Source of the DNA: JBFGJH01 sp041586155
GTDB lineage: Bacteria > Actinomycetota > Acidimicrobiia > Spongiisociales > JAENVV01
Length of the DNA: 64,000 bases
NCBI GenBank assembly: GCA_041586155.1
Contig: JBFHAT010000009.1
Coordinates: 20,826 to 84,825, forward strand
Direction: 5' to 3'
Shown: positions 34,012 through 42,270 of the stretch, piece after piece
Numbering within the stretch: the stretch's first letter is position 1
How the letters are laid out: each line of letters starts with the position of its first letter
The notes under the pieces: generated by a model
Databases searched by the model: none
Told to the model about the DNA's origin: nothing
What the model saw: only the letters and a program-made list of their open reading frames with translations
Program-made: the position numbers and the translations under genes

Positions 34012-35337
34012 ATGTGGTTTCTGATCGGCGGGTTACTGGTCGTCGTGTTGATCGTGATGGTGATCGCGGTAGCCAGCAACTTGGTCGTCGTCGTCCCGCC
34101 GAACCGGGTTGCGGTGATCTCGGGTAAGGGAGCGAAGGGCTACCGAATCATCAGAGGTGGTCGGGCATATCGCATCCCGATCTTCGAGCAGATCGAGTGG
34201 ATGGATCTCAGCACGCTGGCGATCGATGTCTCGGTGCACAACGCCTACTCGAAGGGAACGATCCCTCTCAACGTGCAGGGCATCGCCAACGTCAAGGTAT
34301 CCAGCCAGCCGGGAGTGCTCGAGAACGCCATCGAGCGGTTCTTGGGTCGTCCTACCGACATCGTTGCCCAGATTGCCAAAGAGACCTTGGAAGCCAATCT
34401 GCGCGGTGTCTTGGCGACCCTCACGCCCGAAGAGGTCAACCAAGATCGGCTCAAGTTCGCCAGCACGCTGATCGATGAGGCCGACGACGATGTCCGGACG
34501 CTCGGACTGGATCTCGACGTGCTCAAGATCCAGAACGTGACGGACGAGGTGGGTTACCTCGAGTCGGTCGGGCGCAAGCAGACGGCCGCCGTCATCAAGG
34601 ACGCCCGTGTGGCCGAAGCCGAGCGAAAGGCCGAAGCTGAGGAGAACGAGGCGGATGCTCGACGCCGCGCCGAGACGGCACGGGTAGGGGCCGACCTGGC
34701 CATCGTGGAGAAGGAGAACCTGCTCCGGGTCCGGACGGCCGAGCTCGAAGCAGAGGCGATCGTGAAGGAGGAGCAGGCCAAAGTTGCCGGTGAGAAGGCC
34801 CGTGCAGTCGCAGAGCAAGAACTCGAGACCGAGCGGATCGAGCTGCAACGCCGGAGACTCGAAGCAGACGTGATCACTCCTGCGCGGGCCCGCAAAGAAG
34901 CGGCCGAGCTGGATGCCAAGGGACAGGCCGCCAAGATCATCGAGGATGGAAGCGCACAGATCGAGGTGTTCAACCGACTCGTCCAGCAGTACCGGGCGGC
35001 AGGTGCAAATGCCGAGAAGATCTTCGTGCTGAACATGTTGCCTGAGCTGCTCGGCCAGATCACGGAAACGGTCAAGGGCGTGAAGATCGACCGCGTCTCG
35101 GTGATCGACAGTGGCGGGAACGGTGGCTCCGAAGGGATTCCGTCGCTGATGGCCCAACTGCCGGCCTCTGTGATCAAGATCACAGAGCAGATCGAGAACG
35201 CTACTGGCATCAACATCCTGTCGGCGCTGAATCGTTCGACACCGACCGAGGTCGAGCCGTCCGCTGCACAGGAGTCCGCTGCACAGGAAGCGGTCGAGGA
35301 AGAGCAAGGGTCGCCACCACCGCCGCCTGCGGAGTGA
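34012..35337 (+). CDS. Flotillin-like SPFH-domain protein
   Basis: A 441-residue flotillin: N-terminal membrane hairpin/helix (residues 1-25), SPFH domain about 30-200 (VVVPPNRVAVISGKG, GIANVKVSSQ), then a long Ala/Glu-rich coiled coil with EAEA/ARAE repeats about 200-330, and a C-terminal oligomerisation segment ending in acidic and Pro-rich tail. Flotillins scaffold membrane domains of defined fluidity. AAGGAAGAG precedes the ATG. Co-transcription with the NfeD-like gene is typical for bacterial FloA/FloT-NfeD pairs. Confidence 0.92.
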   Translation: MWFLIGGLLVVVLIVMVIAVASNLVVVVPPNRVAVISGKGAKGYRIIRGGRAYRIPIFEQIEWMDLSTLAIDVSVHNAYSKGTIPLNVQGIANVKVSSQPGVLENAIERFLGRPTDIVAQIAKETLEANLRGVLATLTPEEVNQDRLKFASTLIDEADDDVRTLGLDLDVLKIQNVTDEVGYLESVGRKQTAAVIKDARVAEAERKAEAEENEADARRRAETARVGADLAIVEKENLLRVRTAELEAEAIVKEEQAKVAGEKARAVAEQELETERIELQRRRLEADVITPARARKEAAELDAKGQAAKIIEDGSAQIEVFNRLVQQYRAAGANAEKIFVLNMLPELLGQITETVKGVKIDRVSVIDSGGNGGSEGIPSLMAQLPASVIKITEQIENATGINILSALNRSTPTEVEPSAAQESAAQEAVEEEQGSPPPPPAE

Positions 35338-35349
35338 CGTGATTGTTCG

Positions 35350-35378
35350 GGTGGGCCGCCGGGATCCGGCGGCCCACC
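35350..35378 (+). terminator. Strong terminator hairpin after the flotillin gene
   Basis: GGTGGGCCGCCGG pairs perfectly with CCGGCGGCCCACC over 13 bp around a 3-nt loop, 13 nt after the stop. Confidence 0.7.
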
Positions 35379-35427
35379 GCTCGAGAGGCATGTTGCCCGC
35401 ACTTCGACAACTATCCTCCGCTCCCTG

Positions 35428-36426
35428 ATGGCCCGATTACGTCTCTTCGCCAACCTGCGCGAGCTCGCAGGCGTCGCCGCGGTTGAGATGGCAGGCGACA
35501 CGGTGGGGGAAGTGCTGCGAGCTGCCACCGAGACCTTTGGGCCGGCCTTTGCCAACGGGGTGGCCCATTCCAAGATCTGGCTGAACGGCGAGCCGGCGCA
35601 CGAGGCCGATCCCGTCACTGACGATGACGAGCTGGCGATCATCCCGCCGGTTTCCGGGGGGGTGCTGGCCGGCGTCGAGCCTTCGACGATCGTGTGGGTG
35701 GTGGCGGCGACGATAGTCGTGGCGGTGGCAAACGCCTTCTCTTCGGCTGCGGTGTTCGCTGCGGCGCTGATCGGAGTCACTGCTTTCTGGGCAGTGGACC
35801 TGTGGAGAGAGACCGGAGAAGGAGGCCTCGATCTTCAATTGGGGCCGATCCTGGCCACTGCACTGATCGGCGCCATCGCGGCGCTGGGGGCGCCGGGCGT
35901 GGGCGACCGATTCAGCGGATTTGGCATCGTTCTCGTGTTCGCCGTGTTCACCATGCTCGCCTGGGCGGTCGTCGTGCCGGAGGCTCGCGATCTCACCGTC
36001 GTCGGCGTCACGCTGACCGTGCAACTGGTCGTGGGCTTCGCGGCAGCCTCGATGATCACCATCCGCATAGGAGAGGGCGGCGCCCGCATCGTGGGGGTGT
36101 TCCTCATCCAGGTGGTCGTCGCCACCCTGGCGACGTGGCTCGCCACCCGACTGGCGATTCCCTACCTCGACCCGTATGTGGCAGGTGCCGCCGGGGCAGT
36201 GGTGGCCGGTCTCGCCGCCGCCGCGGTCTGGGACCTGTCGTTGGTGGCGTACCTGCTGGTTGGTGCGGTGGTGGCCCTGGCACTGATCGGCGGGCGAGGC
36301 TTCGGAGCGATGTGCCGGACTGGCGAGGTGTATCTGGTGGATCGCCCTCCAGGCCTGCTGTCCGATCTCGATGGCCCTATCGTCGCTGCCGCCGCGTTCC
36401 TGCCCGTGCTGCTGCTGGTCAGCTGA
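35428..36426 (+). CDS. MoaD/ThiS-like ubiquitin-fold domain fused to a multi-pass membrane protein
   Basis: A 332-residue two-part protein. Residues 1-79 are a beta-grasp domain of the MoaD type: RLRLFANLRELAG at the start, a middle VLRAATETFG helix, and DDDELAIIPPVSGG ending in Gly-Gly. Residues about 85-332 hold eight or so membrane helices. In MoaD the Gly-Gly is the C terminus and carries sulfur as a thiocarboxylate; here it is followed directly by the membrane part. The C-terminal VDRPPGLLSDLDG loosely recalls the end of CDP-diglyceride synthases, but their signature is incomplete. No moa gene is nearby. It overlaps the end of crcB by 8 bases. Confidence 0.75.
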   Translation: MARLRLFANLRELAGVAAVEMAGDTVGEVLRAATETFGPAFANGVAHSKIWLNGEPAHEADPVTDDDELAIIPPVSGGVLAGVEPSTIVWVVAATIVVAVANAFSSAAVFAAALIGVTAFWAVDLWRETGEGGLDLQLGPILATALIGAIAALGAPGVGDRFSGFGIVLVFAVFTMLAWAVVVPEARDLTVVGVTLTVQLVVGFAAASMITIRIGEGGARIVGVFLIQVVVATLATWLATRLAIPYLDPYVAGAAGAVVAGLAAAAVWDLSLVAYLLVGAVVALALIGGRGFGAMCRTGEVYLVDRPPGLLSDLDGPIVAAAAFLPVLLLVS

Positions 36427-36774
36427 GCGCTCGACCGACCGCCAGACCGAGCGCCGCCAGTGCCAGGCCGGCGATCGTCGACACGAACACGTTGAGCGTC
36501 GCCCATTGCGGCCGACCGGCCTCCCACAACTCCACTGACTGGAGCGCGTACGTGCTGAACGTCGTGAATCCCCCGAGCAGCCCGACGGTGACGCCGTTGC
36601 GCAACGCCGGATCCACCGACCTAGCCGCCAGGTAACCGACGACTCCTCCCAGCAGGAACGAGCCGGCGAGATTCACCGCCCACGTCCCACCGGCGCGTTG
36701 GTCGTCGTCCACTGGCCCAGGTACCAGCGGGCGATCGAGCCGAGTGCGCCGCCCAGTGCGATGAACGTTGTCAT
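36419..36774 (-). pseudogene. crcB: Fluoride channel gene crcB with an internal frameshift
   Basis: The N-terminal part (MTTFIALGGALGSIARWYLGQW, shown here as two joined pieces, 22 residues) and the C-terminal part (RAGGTWAVNLAGSFLLGG, GFTTFSTYALQ) are both clear CrcB/Fluc sequence but lie in different frames. The break is near 36711: TGGACGACGAC would read in frame as TGGGAC..., so one G appears to be missing. Joined, the product would be about 118 residues, the normal length. A GTG at 36712 could restart the second part. Options are a real null mutation, a sequencing error at a G run, or programmed slippage. Key residues (Asn of VNLAGS, Phe of TTFST) are intact. Confidence 0.82.
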
Positions 36775-36840
36775 CGCATCGGGCGACGTTAGCGACGCGA
36801 TCGTTTCAATCCGGGTAACCGGTGAGTACCCTACGGCCCG

Positions 36841-37932
36841 ATGCGTCGAGCATCTCCACGACTCGTTCTGGCCCTCACGATGCTCTTTCTCGTTGTCGTC
36901 GCGGCACCTGCCTCGTCGGTCACCGAGGACGAGGTCAAGTCGGCGTGTGCTGACAGCGAAGCCGCGCTCGCGCTGTTCGACGACGCTCAGCATCGGTTCG
37001 ACTCCGCCACCGCCGCTTACAACGAGGTTTCCTCGGAGTTGGAGGACGTGGCGTACCGACAGCTCGGCCTCCGCGCCCTGATCGACGAGAGGGAGGGCGA
37101 AGTGCATGAGACGCGCCAGGCCGTCAAGGAGAGGGCGGTCGAGGTGTACATGGCCGGCGGGCTCCCGGGGACCGAGGTCATCTTCGCCACGGAAAATGTC
37201 TCAGAGTTCTTGATCGCGGCAGAGCTGCTCGACGCGGTCACCAATCGTGATCTCGCTTCGGCCAGCCAACTGACTGCCCTCGCCAACGATGCGCAGCGTC
37301 TGCGAGACGAGCTACTGGTGTCGCAGACGCTCCTGGCCGAGCTACGGGCCGAGGCCGAGGACTTCCAGGTGGAGATGGAACAAGCGCTCGTGCAGGCGTC
37401 GAACTCCTACCAGGACCTGTCGGCTGAGTGTTCTCGCAAGCGGGAGGAGTACCAGCAGCAGCTCGCGCGGGAGCGAGCAGCTGCGGCGGCCCGCGCCGCC
37501 GGAGCCGCCGGTGGGCTGCCACCTGAGGCGACCCCGGGTTTCATTTGCCCGATGGCGCCCCCGATCTCGTTCATCAACGACTGGGGGTTCCCCCGCTCGG
37601 GTGGTCGCACCCACAAAGGCACCGACGTGTTCGCCGCGATGGGTCATCCTCAGGTGGCCGTGGCCGACGGCGTGGTCGAGCTGCGCAGCGGCGGGTTGGG
37701 GGGTGTGGCCGTCTGGATACGGTCTGATTACGGTGTCAAGTACTATTACGCCCACCTGAGCGCATATGCGCAGGGTCTGAGCAACGGTCAGCGCGTCGCC
37801 AAGGGTGACGTGGTCGGATACAACGGCAACACCGGGAATGCGCGCGGCGGAGCCCCGCATTTGCATTTCGGGATCGAACCGGTCGGTGGCGGCTGGGTCA
37901 ATCCGTATCCGACGCTGGCCCGCAACTGCTAG
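36841..37932 (+). CDS. Secreted M23 (LytM) peptidase with coiled-coil domain
   Basis: A 363-residue exported protein: signal peptide (residues 1-26), a coiled-coil region about 30-220 like EnvC/PcsB-type regulators, and a C-terminal M23 domain with HKGTDVFAAMG (zinc His and Asp), YYYAHLSAY and HLHFGIEP (second His pair). It should cut, or help others cut, peptidoglycan peptides during growth or division. ATG at 36841; a TACCCT box lies 8 nt upstream. The next gene starts 5 nt after its stop. Confidence 0.9.
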   Translation: MRRASPRLVLALTMLFLVVVAAPASSVTEDEVKSACADSEAALALFDDAQHRFDSATAAYNEVSSELEDVAYRQLGLRALIDEREGEVHETRQAVKERAVEVYMAGGLPGTEVIFATENVSEFLIAAELLDAVTNRDLASASQLTALANDAQRLRDELLVSQTLLAELRAEAEDFQVEMEQALVQASNSYQDLSAECSRKREEYQQQLARERAAAAARAAGAAGGLPPEATPGFICPMAPPISFINDWGFPRSGGRTHKGTDVFAAMGHPQVAVADGVVELRSGGLGGVAVWIRSDYGVKYYYAHLSAYAQGLSNGQRVAKGDVVGYNGNTGNARGGAPHLHFGIEPVGGGWVNPYPTLARNC

Positions 37933-37936
37933 GAGC

Positions 37937-38470
37937 ATGGACTTGGAACAACATCGACGCCGTCTCGATCAGATTCTCGACCCGTCGTTCGTGGAGGGGC
38001 TCGAAGACCTCCCCCTCGACGAGTTGCGTCATCGCCGAGCGATGGCCAACGACGTCGAAACCGAGCTGTCGTTCTACCGCCGCATGCTGCACGGGAGAAT
38101 GGACCTGCTCAACTTCGAGCTGAGCAGGCGCCGCGGCGACGAGACGAGATCCCTCATCGAAGCCCTGCCTGAGATCCTCGCAGCCGGAGAGACGACCGGC
38201 GGCAACGTGGGAAGGGTACGGGGTGACTTCTTTCCCTTCCTCCCCGACGAGCGTCGCCGGCCCATCGACGACGTACTGGAGGACGACTTCCTGACGCGAA
38301 TGGCCGAGTTCTCAGACTCGGAGCTGTCAGAGATCCAGTCGACGTTGGCCGACACCGAAGCCGAGATCTCAACGAGCCGGCGCCAAGTCCAAGACGTCTT
38401 CGATCATCTTCACGCCCACATCACCGGCCGCTATCGGGAAGACCTGGACGACAAGCTGCCCCAGTCTTGA
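37937..38470 (+). CDS. rsiG: RsiG-like (AmfC-type) c-di-GMP-binding anti-sigma protein
   Basis: A 177-residue, largely helical protein. Two copies of the RsiG motif E-x3-S-x2-R-x3-Q-x3-D are visible: EAEISTSRRQVQDVFD in the C-terminal helix matches at every position, and ETELSFYRRMLHGRMD in the N-terminal helix matches with His for Gln. In Streptomyces RsiG two such helices form a coiled coil that binds a c-di-GMP dimer and sequesters the sigma factor WhiG. A flexible linker of about 65 residues joins the helices. No sigma gene is nearby. The ATG at 37937 has TAGGAG overlapping the upstream stop region, and asnase follows by a TTGA overlap. Confidence 0.8.
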   Translation: MDLEQHRRRLDQILDPSFVEGLEDLPLDELRHRRAMANDVETELSFYRRMLHGRMDLLNFELSRRRGDETRSLIEALPEILAAGETTGGNVGRVRGDFFPFLPDERRRPIDDVLEDDFLTRMAEFSDSELSEIQSTLADTEAEISTSRRQVQDVFDHLHAHITGRYREDLDDKLPQS

Positions 38471-39411
38471 CGGTCCTGGCCGAAGTACGCCGAAACGGCG
38501 TCCTTGAAGCCGAACACCGCGGCGCGGCCATGTTCCGATCAGTGGACGGCCTCGACCCGGTAGCGATCGGCGACGTCGATCGGCCGTTCTTCGTTCGATC
38601 GGCCGCCAAGCCCTTTCAGGCATTGGTGGCACTCGACGTGGGGGCATCGCTCACCGATCAGCAGCTGGCGGTGGCTTGTTCCAGCCATGGTGGTTTTCCT
38701 GCGCACGTTGCGTACGTGAGGTCCATCTTGGAGGAGGCGGGCCTGCATGAGGACATGCTCCGAACCCCTCCCGATTGGCCGCTCGATCGTGAGGCGCGAG
38801 ACCACTGGGTTGTTCGCGGCAAGCGTCCGGCGCCCATCTTCCACAACTGCTCTGGCAAGCATGCTGCGATGCTCGCCGCCTGTCGGGCGGCGGGATGGGA
38901 GGTCGCCACCTACACCGACCAGGAGCATCCTCTGCAGCTCCGGATACGGGAGCTGTGGGAGGATCTGACCAAGGCTCCGGTTGACGCGGTCGGTGTTGAT
39001 GGCTGTGGAGCTCCTGTCTTCACGACCACCGTTCGCCAGCTGGCCGGCCTGTATGCACGCCTCGCTGCAGAGCCTCGTTTCGAACGGGTGTGGTGGGCAA
39101 TGCACCGCTACCCGGCGCTGGCAGCCAGTAACGGCCGGATCGACGAGCGGATCGGCAAGACGATCGATGCGGCCGCCAAGATCGGGGCGGAAGGATGTAT
39201 CGGCGTTGCGATCCGGCATCACGGCGGTGCGGTGGTGAAATCTTGGGACGGGACGGATCGTGGCATGCAGGCGGGAATCATCGGCCTGCTTCGGCTGTTG
39301 GGGATGGCGGTCGGCGCGGCCGCGGATCGTTTGGTGCCCGGCCCGGCGGTGCTGGGTGGGGGCACGGCGCAAGGATCGATCGAACTGAAGGGTTTCGATG
39401 TCCACACCTGA
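38467..39411 (+). CDS. L-asparaginase II-family protein
   Basis: A 314-residue protein of the Rhizobium-type asparaginase II family (not the AnsA/AnsB fold family), converting L-asparagine to aspartate and ammonia. Conserved stretches: FVRSAAKPFQALVAL with the catalytic Ser-x-x-Lys, ACSSHGG, NCSGKHAAML, VGVDGCGAPVF and NGRIDERIG. The TTG start at 38467 overlaps the upstream stop (TTGA). Next gene overlaps its end by 14 nt. Confidence 0.9.
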   Translation: MTVLAEVRRNGVLEAEHRGAAMFRSVDGLDPVAIGDVDRPFFVRSAAKPFQALVALDVGASLTDQQLAVACSSHGGFPAHVAYVRSILEEAGLHEDMLRTPPDWPLDREARDHWVVRGKRPAPIFHNCSGKHAAMLAACRAAGWEVATYTDQEHPLQLRIRELWEDLTKAPVDAVGVDGCGAPVFTTTVRQLAGLYARLAAEPRFERVWWAMHRYPALAASNGRIDERIGKTIDAAAKIGAEGCIGVAIRHHGGAVVKSWDGTDRGMQAGIIGLLRLLGMAVGAAADRLVPGPAVLGGGTAQGSIELKGFDVHT

Positions 39412-40285
39412 GCTGCATCCGGTCGCTCCGGCCATCGGGCCTTTCGCATCGGCTGAGTTCCTCGAAGCCGTCGTCGGGGTGGGCCCTGATCCGGGCATCT
39501 TCGTTCTCCGGACGTCACCGACGGGCATGGTTGGTTTCGAGCGACGGCCCGAGCTCCTCAGCCTGGCCGGCCACGAGGACCTGGTCGACTACCGCTCGCC
39601 GCGAGGCGCCGGCAGCCCCGAACTCGTGGAGGTCGAGATGGCAGGGCTCGAGCCCGGAACGCGGTATGTCTTCGACTCCCTCCCTTCCGAGGCGGCTGAT
39701 GTCTTCTGCCGGACGTTGCGCGCGCTCGGGCTGGAATTCCTCGAAGAGATACACGCGGCGACCGCAGTCCTCGAGCTTCCGCCGACCTACGACGAGTACC
39801 TGGCTCGCCTCAGCAAGAAAGAACGGCATGAACTGAGGCGAAAAAGCCGCCGTTACATCGAAGCGATCGGCGAGACCACATTCGTACACGCCGCAGAGGC
39901 GGGAGAGCTGTTTGAGCAATTCATCCGATTCCACCGTCGGTCACCTGGCGAAAAAGGCAAGTTCATGACGCCAGGAATGGAGTCGTTCTTTGGCGAGCTG
40001 TTGGCGATGCCGGGATGGGGCATCGATGCCCTCGTCGACGATCGTGGGGCTGTCACGGCCGCCGGCTTCGGGTACCAGGACGACGACGGTTACTTCCTCT
40101 ACAACTCGGCGTATGATCCCGATCACGCCGACGCGTCACCGGGGGTGGTCCTCCTCGCCAGGCTGATCGAGCTGACCATCGAGCGAGGTTCGGCCATCTT
40201 CGATTTCCTGAAGGGGGACGAACCGTACAAACAACGGCTCGGGGCCCGGCCGCGGCCTCTGCATAGGATCAGTGGTGTCACATGA
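39398..40285 (+). CDS. GNAT/FemAB-like acetyltransferase-fold protein
   Basis: A 295-residue protein with two GNAT-like halves of the FemAB/BcsL (GNAT_acetyltr_6) kind. The middle SKKERHELRRKSRRY, the later GFGYQDDDGYFLYNSAYDP and the end DFLKGDEPYKQRLGA are typical. Relatives attach amino acids or acyl groups to cell-wall or surface precursors. It lies between the asparaginase and mshA genes with overlaps on both sides, so it is in the same operon, but that does not reveal the substrate. Confidence 0.78.
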   Translation: MSTPELHPVAPAIGPFASAEFLEAVVGVGPDPGIFVLRTSPTGMVGFERRPELLSLAGHEDLVDYRSPRGAGSPELVEVEMAGLEPGTRYVFDSLPSEAADVFCRTLRALGLEFLEEIHAATAVLELPPTYDEYLARLSKKERHELRRKSRRYIEAIGETTFVHAAEAGELFEQFIRFHRRSPGEKGKFMTPGMESFFGELLAMPGWGIDALVDDRGAVTAAGFGYQDDDGYFLYNSAYDPDHADASPGVVLLARLIELTIERGSAIFDFLKGDEPYKQRLGARPRPLHRISGVT

Positions 40286-41502
40286 TCGAGCGGGTCGCCT
40301 ACCTCAGTTTTCACACGTCTCCCCTGTCGCAGCCGGGCACCGGCAACGCCGGCGGAATGAACGTGTACGTCGACGAACTGGCCCGGACGATGGCCGAGCG
40401 AGGCGTCGAGGTCGATGTGTTCACTCGACGCGAAGATGCGGAGGCGCCCGAGGTCGTGGAGGTGGCGCCCGGCTACCGAGTGGTCCATCTCGAAGCGGGC
40501 CCGATGAACCCACTGTCGATCGTCGAGCTTTCCGACCACGTCTTCGGGTTCGCCGAGCGAGTCGTGGAGTGGAGCCGGCGGCACAACCTCCGTTACGACC
40601 TCGTCCACAGCCATTACTGGCTCAGCGGCTGGGCAGGCCTGATGATCAAGCGGCTCTTGGGCATCCCTCTCGCCAACTCCTTCCACACCCTCGGCCGGGT
40701 CAAGGACGCCACGCGCCGGGCCGACCAACCTCCGACGGGCCTCATGCGTATCGCCGCCGAGCTCGACGTCATCGCCGGGTCTGATTGCGTCGTGGCAGCG
40801 ACACCGATCGAGATGGAGGATCTGCTCGAACACTATGGCGCCGACCCTGCCCGGCTTTGCCTCAATCCCCCGGGCATCAACCATGACTGGTTCTCGCCGG
40901 GCGATCAGGAGGCGGCGCGACGTCGAATCGGTGTCGATCCGACGCGTCGCCATGTTCTGTTCGTCGGGCGCATTCAGGCGATCAAGGGTCTGGACGTGAC
41001 GCTCGATGCGTTCGAGCATGTGGTGGGCGACGTCGCCGACGCAGACCTCCTGATCGTCGGCGGTGCCAGCGGGTCGAAGGGACCCGCCGAGCTGCGGGCG
41101 CTACGAGATCGGATCTCCGGCACGCGACTGTCCGATCGGGTGGAGCTGCGGACGCCGCAGCCGCATCGTGACCTCGCCGATTACTACCGGGCTGCTGACG
41201 TCTTGGTACTTCCGTCCCGGAGCGAGAGCTTCGGGCTGGTCGCCGTCGAAGCTCAAGCGTGCGGCGTGCCCGTCGTCGCTGCGGCCATCGGAGGCTTGAA
41301 CCACGTCGTGGTCGACGGCATGTCGGGTTTCCTCGTGGACGGCTGGGAACCAGCCGACTACGCCAAGCGGATTACCGCAATTCTCTGCGACCGGAACCTC
41401 GCCGAATCCTTGTCGACAGGCGCCATTGCTCACGCCGGGGCATTCTCCTGGGACCTCACCGCGAGCAGGTTGCTCGAGCTGTATGACGGCATCACCAGCT
41501 GA
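40282..41502 (+). CDS. mshA: D-inositol-3-phosphate glycosyltransferase (mycothiol synthesis)
   Basis: A 406-residue GT4 glycosyltransferase. The N-terminal SFHTSPLSQPGTGNAGGMN is the MshA signature (UDP and inositol-phosphate site); HSHYWLSGWAG, FHTLGRVK, FVGRIQAIKGLD and the EX7E-like SRSESFGLVAVEAQACG complete it. MshA joins N-acetylglucosamine to inositol 3-phosphate, the first step to mycothiol, the main thiol of actinomycetes. It overlaps the previous gene by 4 bases and the next by 20. This gene is strong evidence for an actinomycete source. Confidence 0.9.
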   Translation: MIERVAYLSFHTSPLSQPGTGNAGGMNVYVDELARTMAERGVEVDVFTRREDAEAPEVVEVAPGYRVVHLEAGPMNPLSIVELSDHVFGFAERVVEWSRRHNLRYDLVHSHYWLSGWAGLMIKRLLGIPLANSFHTLGRVKDATRRADQPPTGLMRIAAELDVIAGSDCVVAATPIEMEDLLEHYGADPARLCLNPPGINHDWFSPGDQEAARRRIGVDPTRRHVLFVGRIQAIKGLDVTLDAFEHVVGDVADADLLIVGGASGSKGPAELRALRDRISGTRLSDRVELRTPQPHRDLADYYRAADVLVLPSRSESFGLVAVEAQACGVPVVAAAIGGLNHVVVDGMSGFLVDGWEPADYAKRITAILCDRNLAESLSTGAIAHAGAFSWDLTASRLLELYDGITS

Positions 41503-41911
41503 CCTCCCCGAACTGGTCGCCGAATGGACCGAAGACCCCGACAACCCGGTCGTCTATTGGGAGGTGGTCGACGGGCGGATCGCCGTACGGATGCGGCAGG
41601 AGACCCGTGATTTCACGACGGTGTGGTTCGAGGTTGGCGATCGATCCGTCCGGGTCGAGGCCTACGTTCTTCCGGCCGGCGACTCGCCTCCCGACCTCCT
41701 CCGCCAGTGTTTGGTTCGAAATCGGCGCACCTGGCGCACCCGTTATTGCATCGACGAGGAAAACGGCATCGTGTTGCGGGCCCGGGTGGCCACAGCACGG
41801 GCCGACCGGGACGAGCTCGAGTACGTGATGGCCGAGATCTACGAGCAGGTCGAAGAAGCGTTTCGGCCGCTCGTCGCAGCGCTTCGCACGGCCCGCTCCA
41901 CGCGTGCATGA
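41483..41911 (+). CDS. YbjN-domain protein linked to mshA
   Basis: A 142-residue YbjN-fold protein (tandem chaperone-like CesT/Tir fold). Marks: FTTVWFEVGDRSVRVEAYVLP and the LLRQCLVRNRRTW segment. In Mycobacterium tuberculosis a gene of this family (Rv0487) also follows mshA, so the pairing is conserved; the role is unknown. The ATG at 41483 overlaps the mshA end by 20 nt. Confidence 0.8.
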   Translation: MTASPADLPELVAEWTEDPDNPVVYWEVVDGRIAVRMRQETRDFTTVWFEVGDRSVRVEAYVLPAGDSPPDLLRQCLVRNRRTWRTRYCIDEENGIVLRARVATARADRDELEYVMAEIYEQVEEAFRPLVAALRTARSTRA

Positions 41912-42107
41912 GGGACGCCGAGATGGCGCCTGGAGGTGCGCCAAAGAGGCGGAAAAGTTTCTTTGGAAAGTTGTCTACAGCGTTTGTGCACAACCCCCTG
42001 GGGAAACCGGCGAATCCTGTGGACAACCGCTCGGTGAGCCCCAACTGAAGCGCCAATTGACTCGAAAAGACACTTGTTGAGATGAATAACGTTGGCAGTC
42101 GTACGGG

Positions 42108-42136
42108 TTGACGACCGCCTGCAGAGTTCGTACATT
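42108..42136 (+). promoter_or_regulatory. Strong sigma-70-type promoter in a gene-free region
   Basis: TTGACG at 42108-42113, a 17-nt spacer, and TACATT at 42131-42136. No protein gene starts downstream on this strand, so it should drive an untranslated RNA. Confidence 0.5.
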
Positions 42137-42142
42137 CGGCGA

Positions 42143-42270
42143 GGGGCTGAGATCCGAGGTGCCGACCGCACGACGCCTTGTTCGGGGAAGTGCGGGGACT
42201 GAAGTGTTGGCCGGGTATGTCGGATGTTCAACCCGCGAGAACGGCGGCCTCTGGCCGCCGTTTCTCATTG
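42143..42270 (+). ncRNA. Candidate small RNA of about 125 nt
   Basis: The segment runs from the promoter above to a GC-rich hairpin followed by TTTCTC. It contains no credible reading frame with a ribosome site, and no match to SRP RNA, tmRNA or RNase P RNA was recognised. The 41912-42107 stretch before it holds the end of the ybjN gene's trailer and an AT-richer patch but nothing else I can name. The alternative is that the hairpin serves only the leftward CAP gene. Confidence 0.4.
42237..42266. terminator. Terminator hairpin shared by the candidate RNA and the CAP gene
   Basis: ACGGCGGCC and GGCCGCCGT pair around TCT, extended by GAGA and TCTC with one bulge; TTTCTC follows on the plus strand. 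It touches the stop codon of the leftward CAP gene, so it can end transcripts from both sides. Confidence 0.65.

Noticed and set aside
35428..36426. Calling the membrane half a CDP-diglyceride synthase
   Set aside because: Only a loose resemblance at the C terminus; the KRxxKD...HGG...DRxD signature is not present.
36775..36840. Fluoride riboswitch upstream of crcB
   Set aside because: The 66-nt leader region shows no match to the fluoride aptamer core on the minus strand.
42143..42270. SRP (4.5S) RNA, tmRNA or 6S RNA
   Set aside because: The conserved SRP tip (GGAAGCAGCC-type) and tmRNA tag/acceptor features are missing and no 6S-like bulge could be drawn, so it is left as an unnamed candidate.
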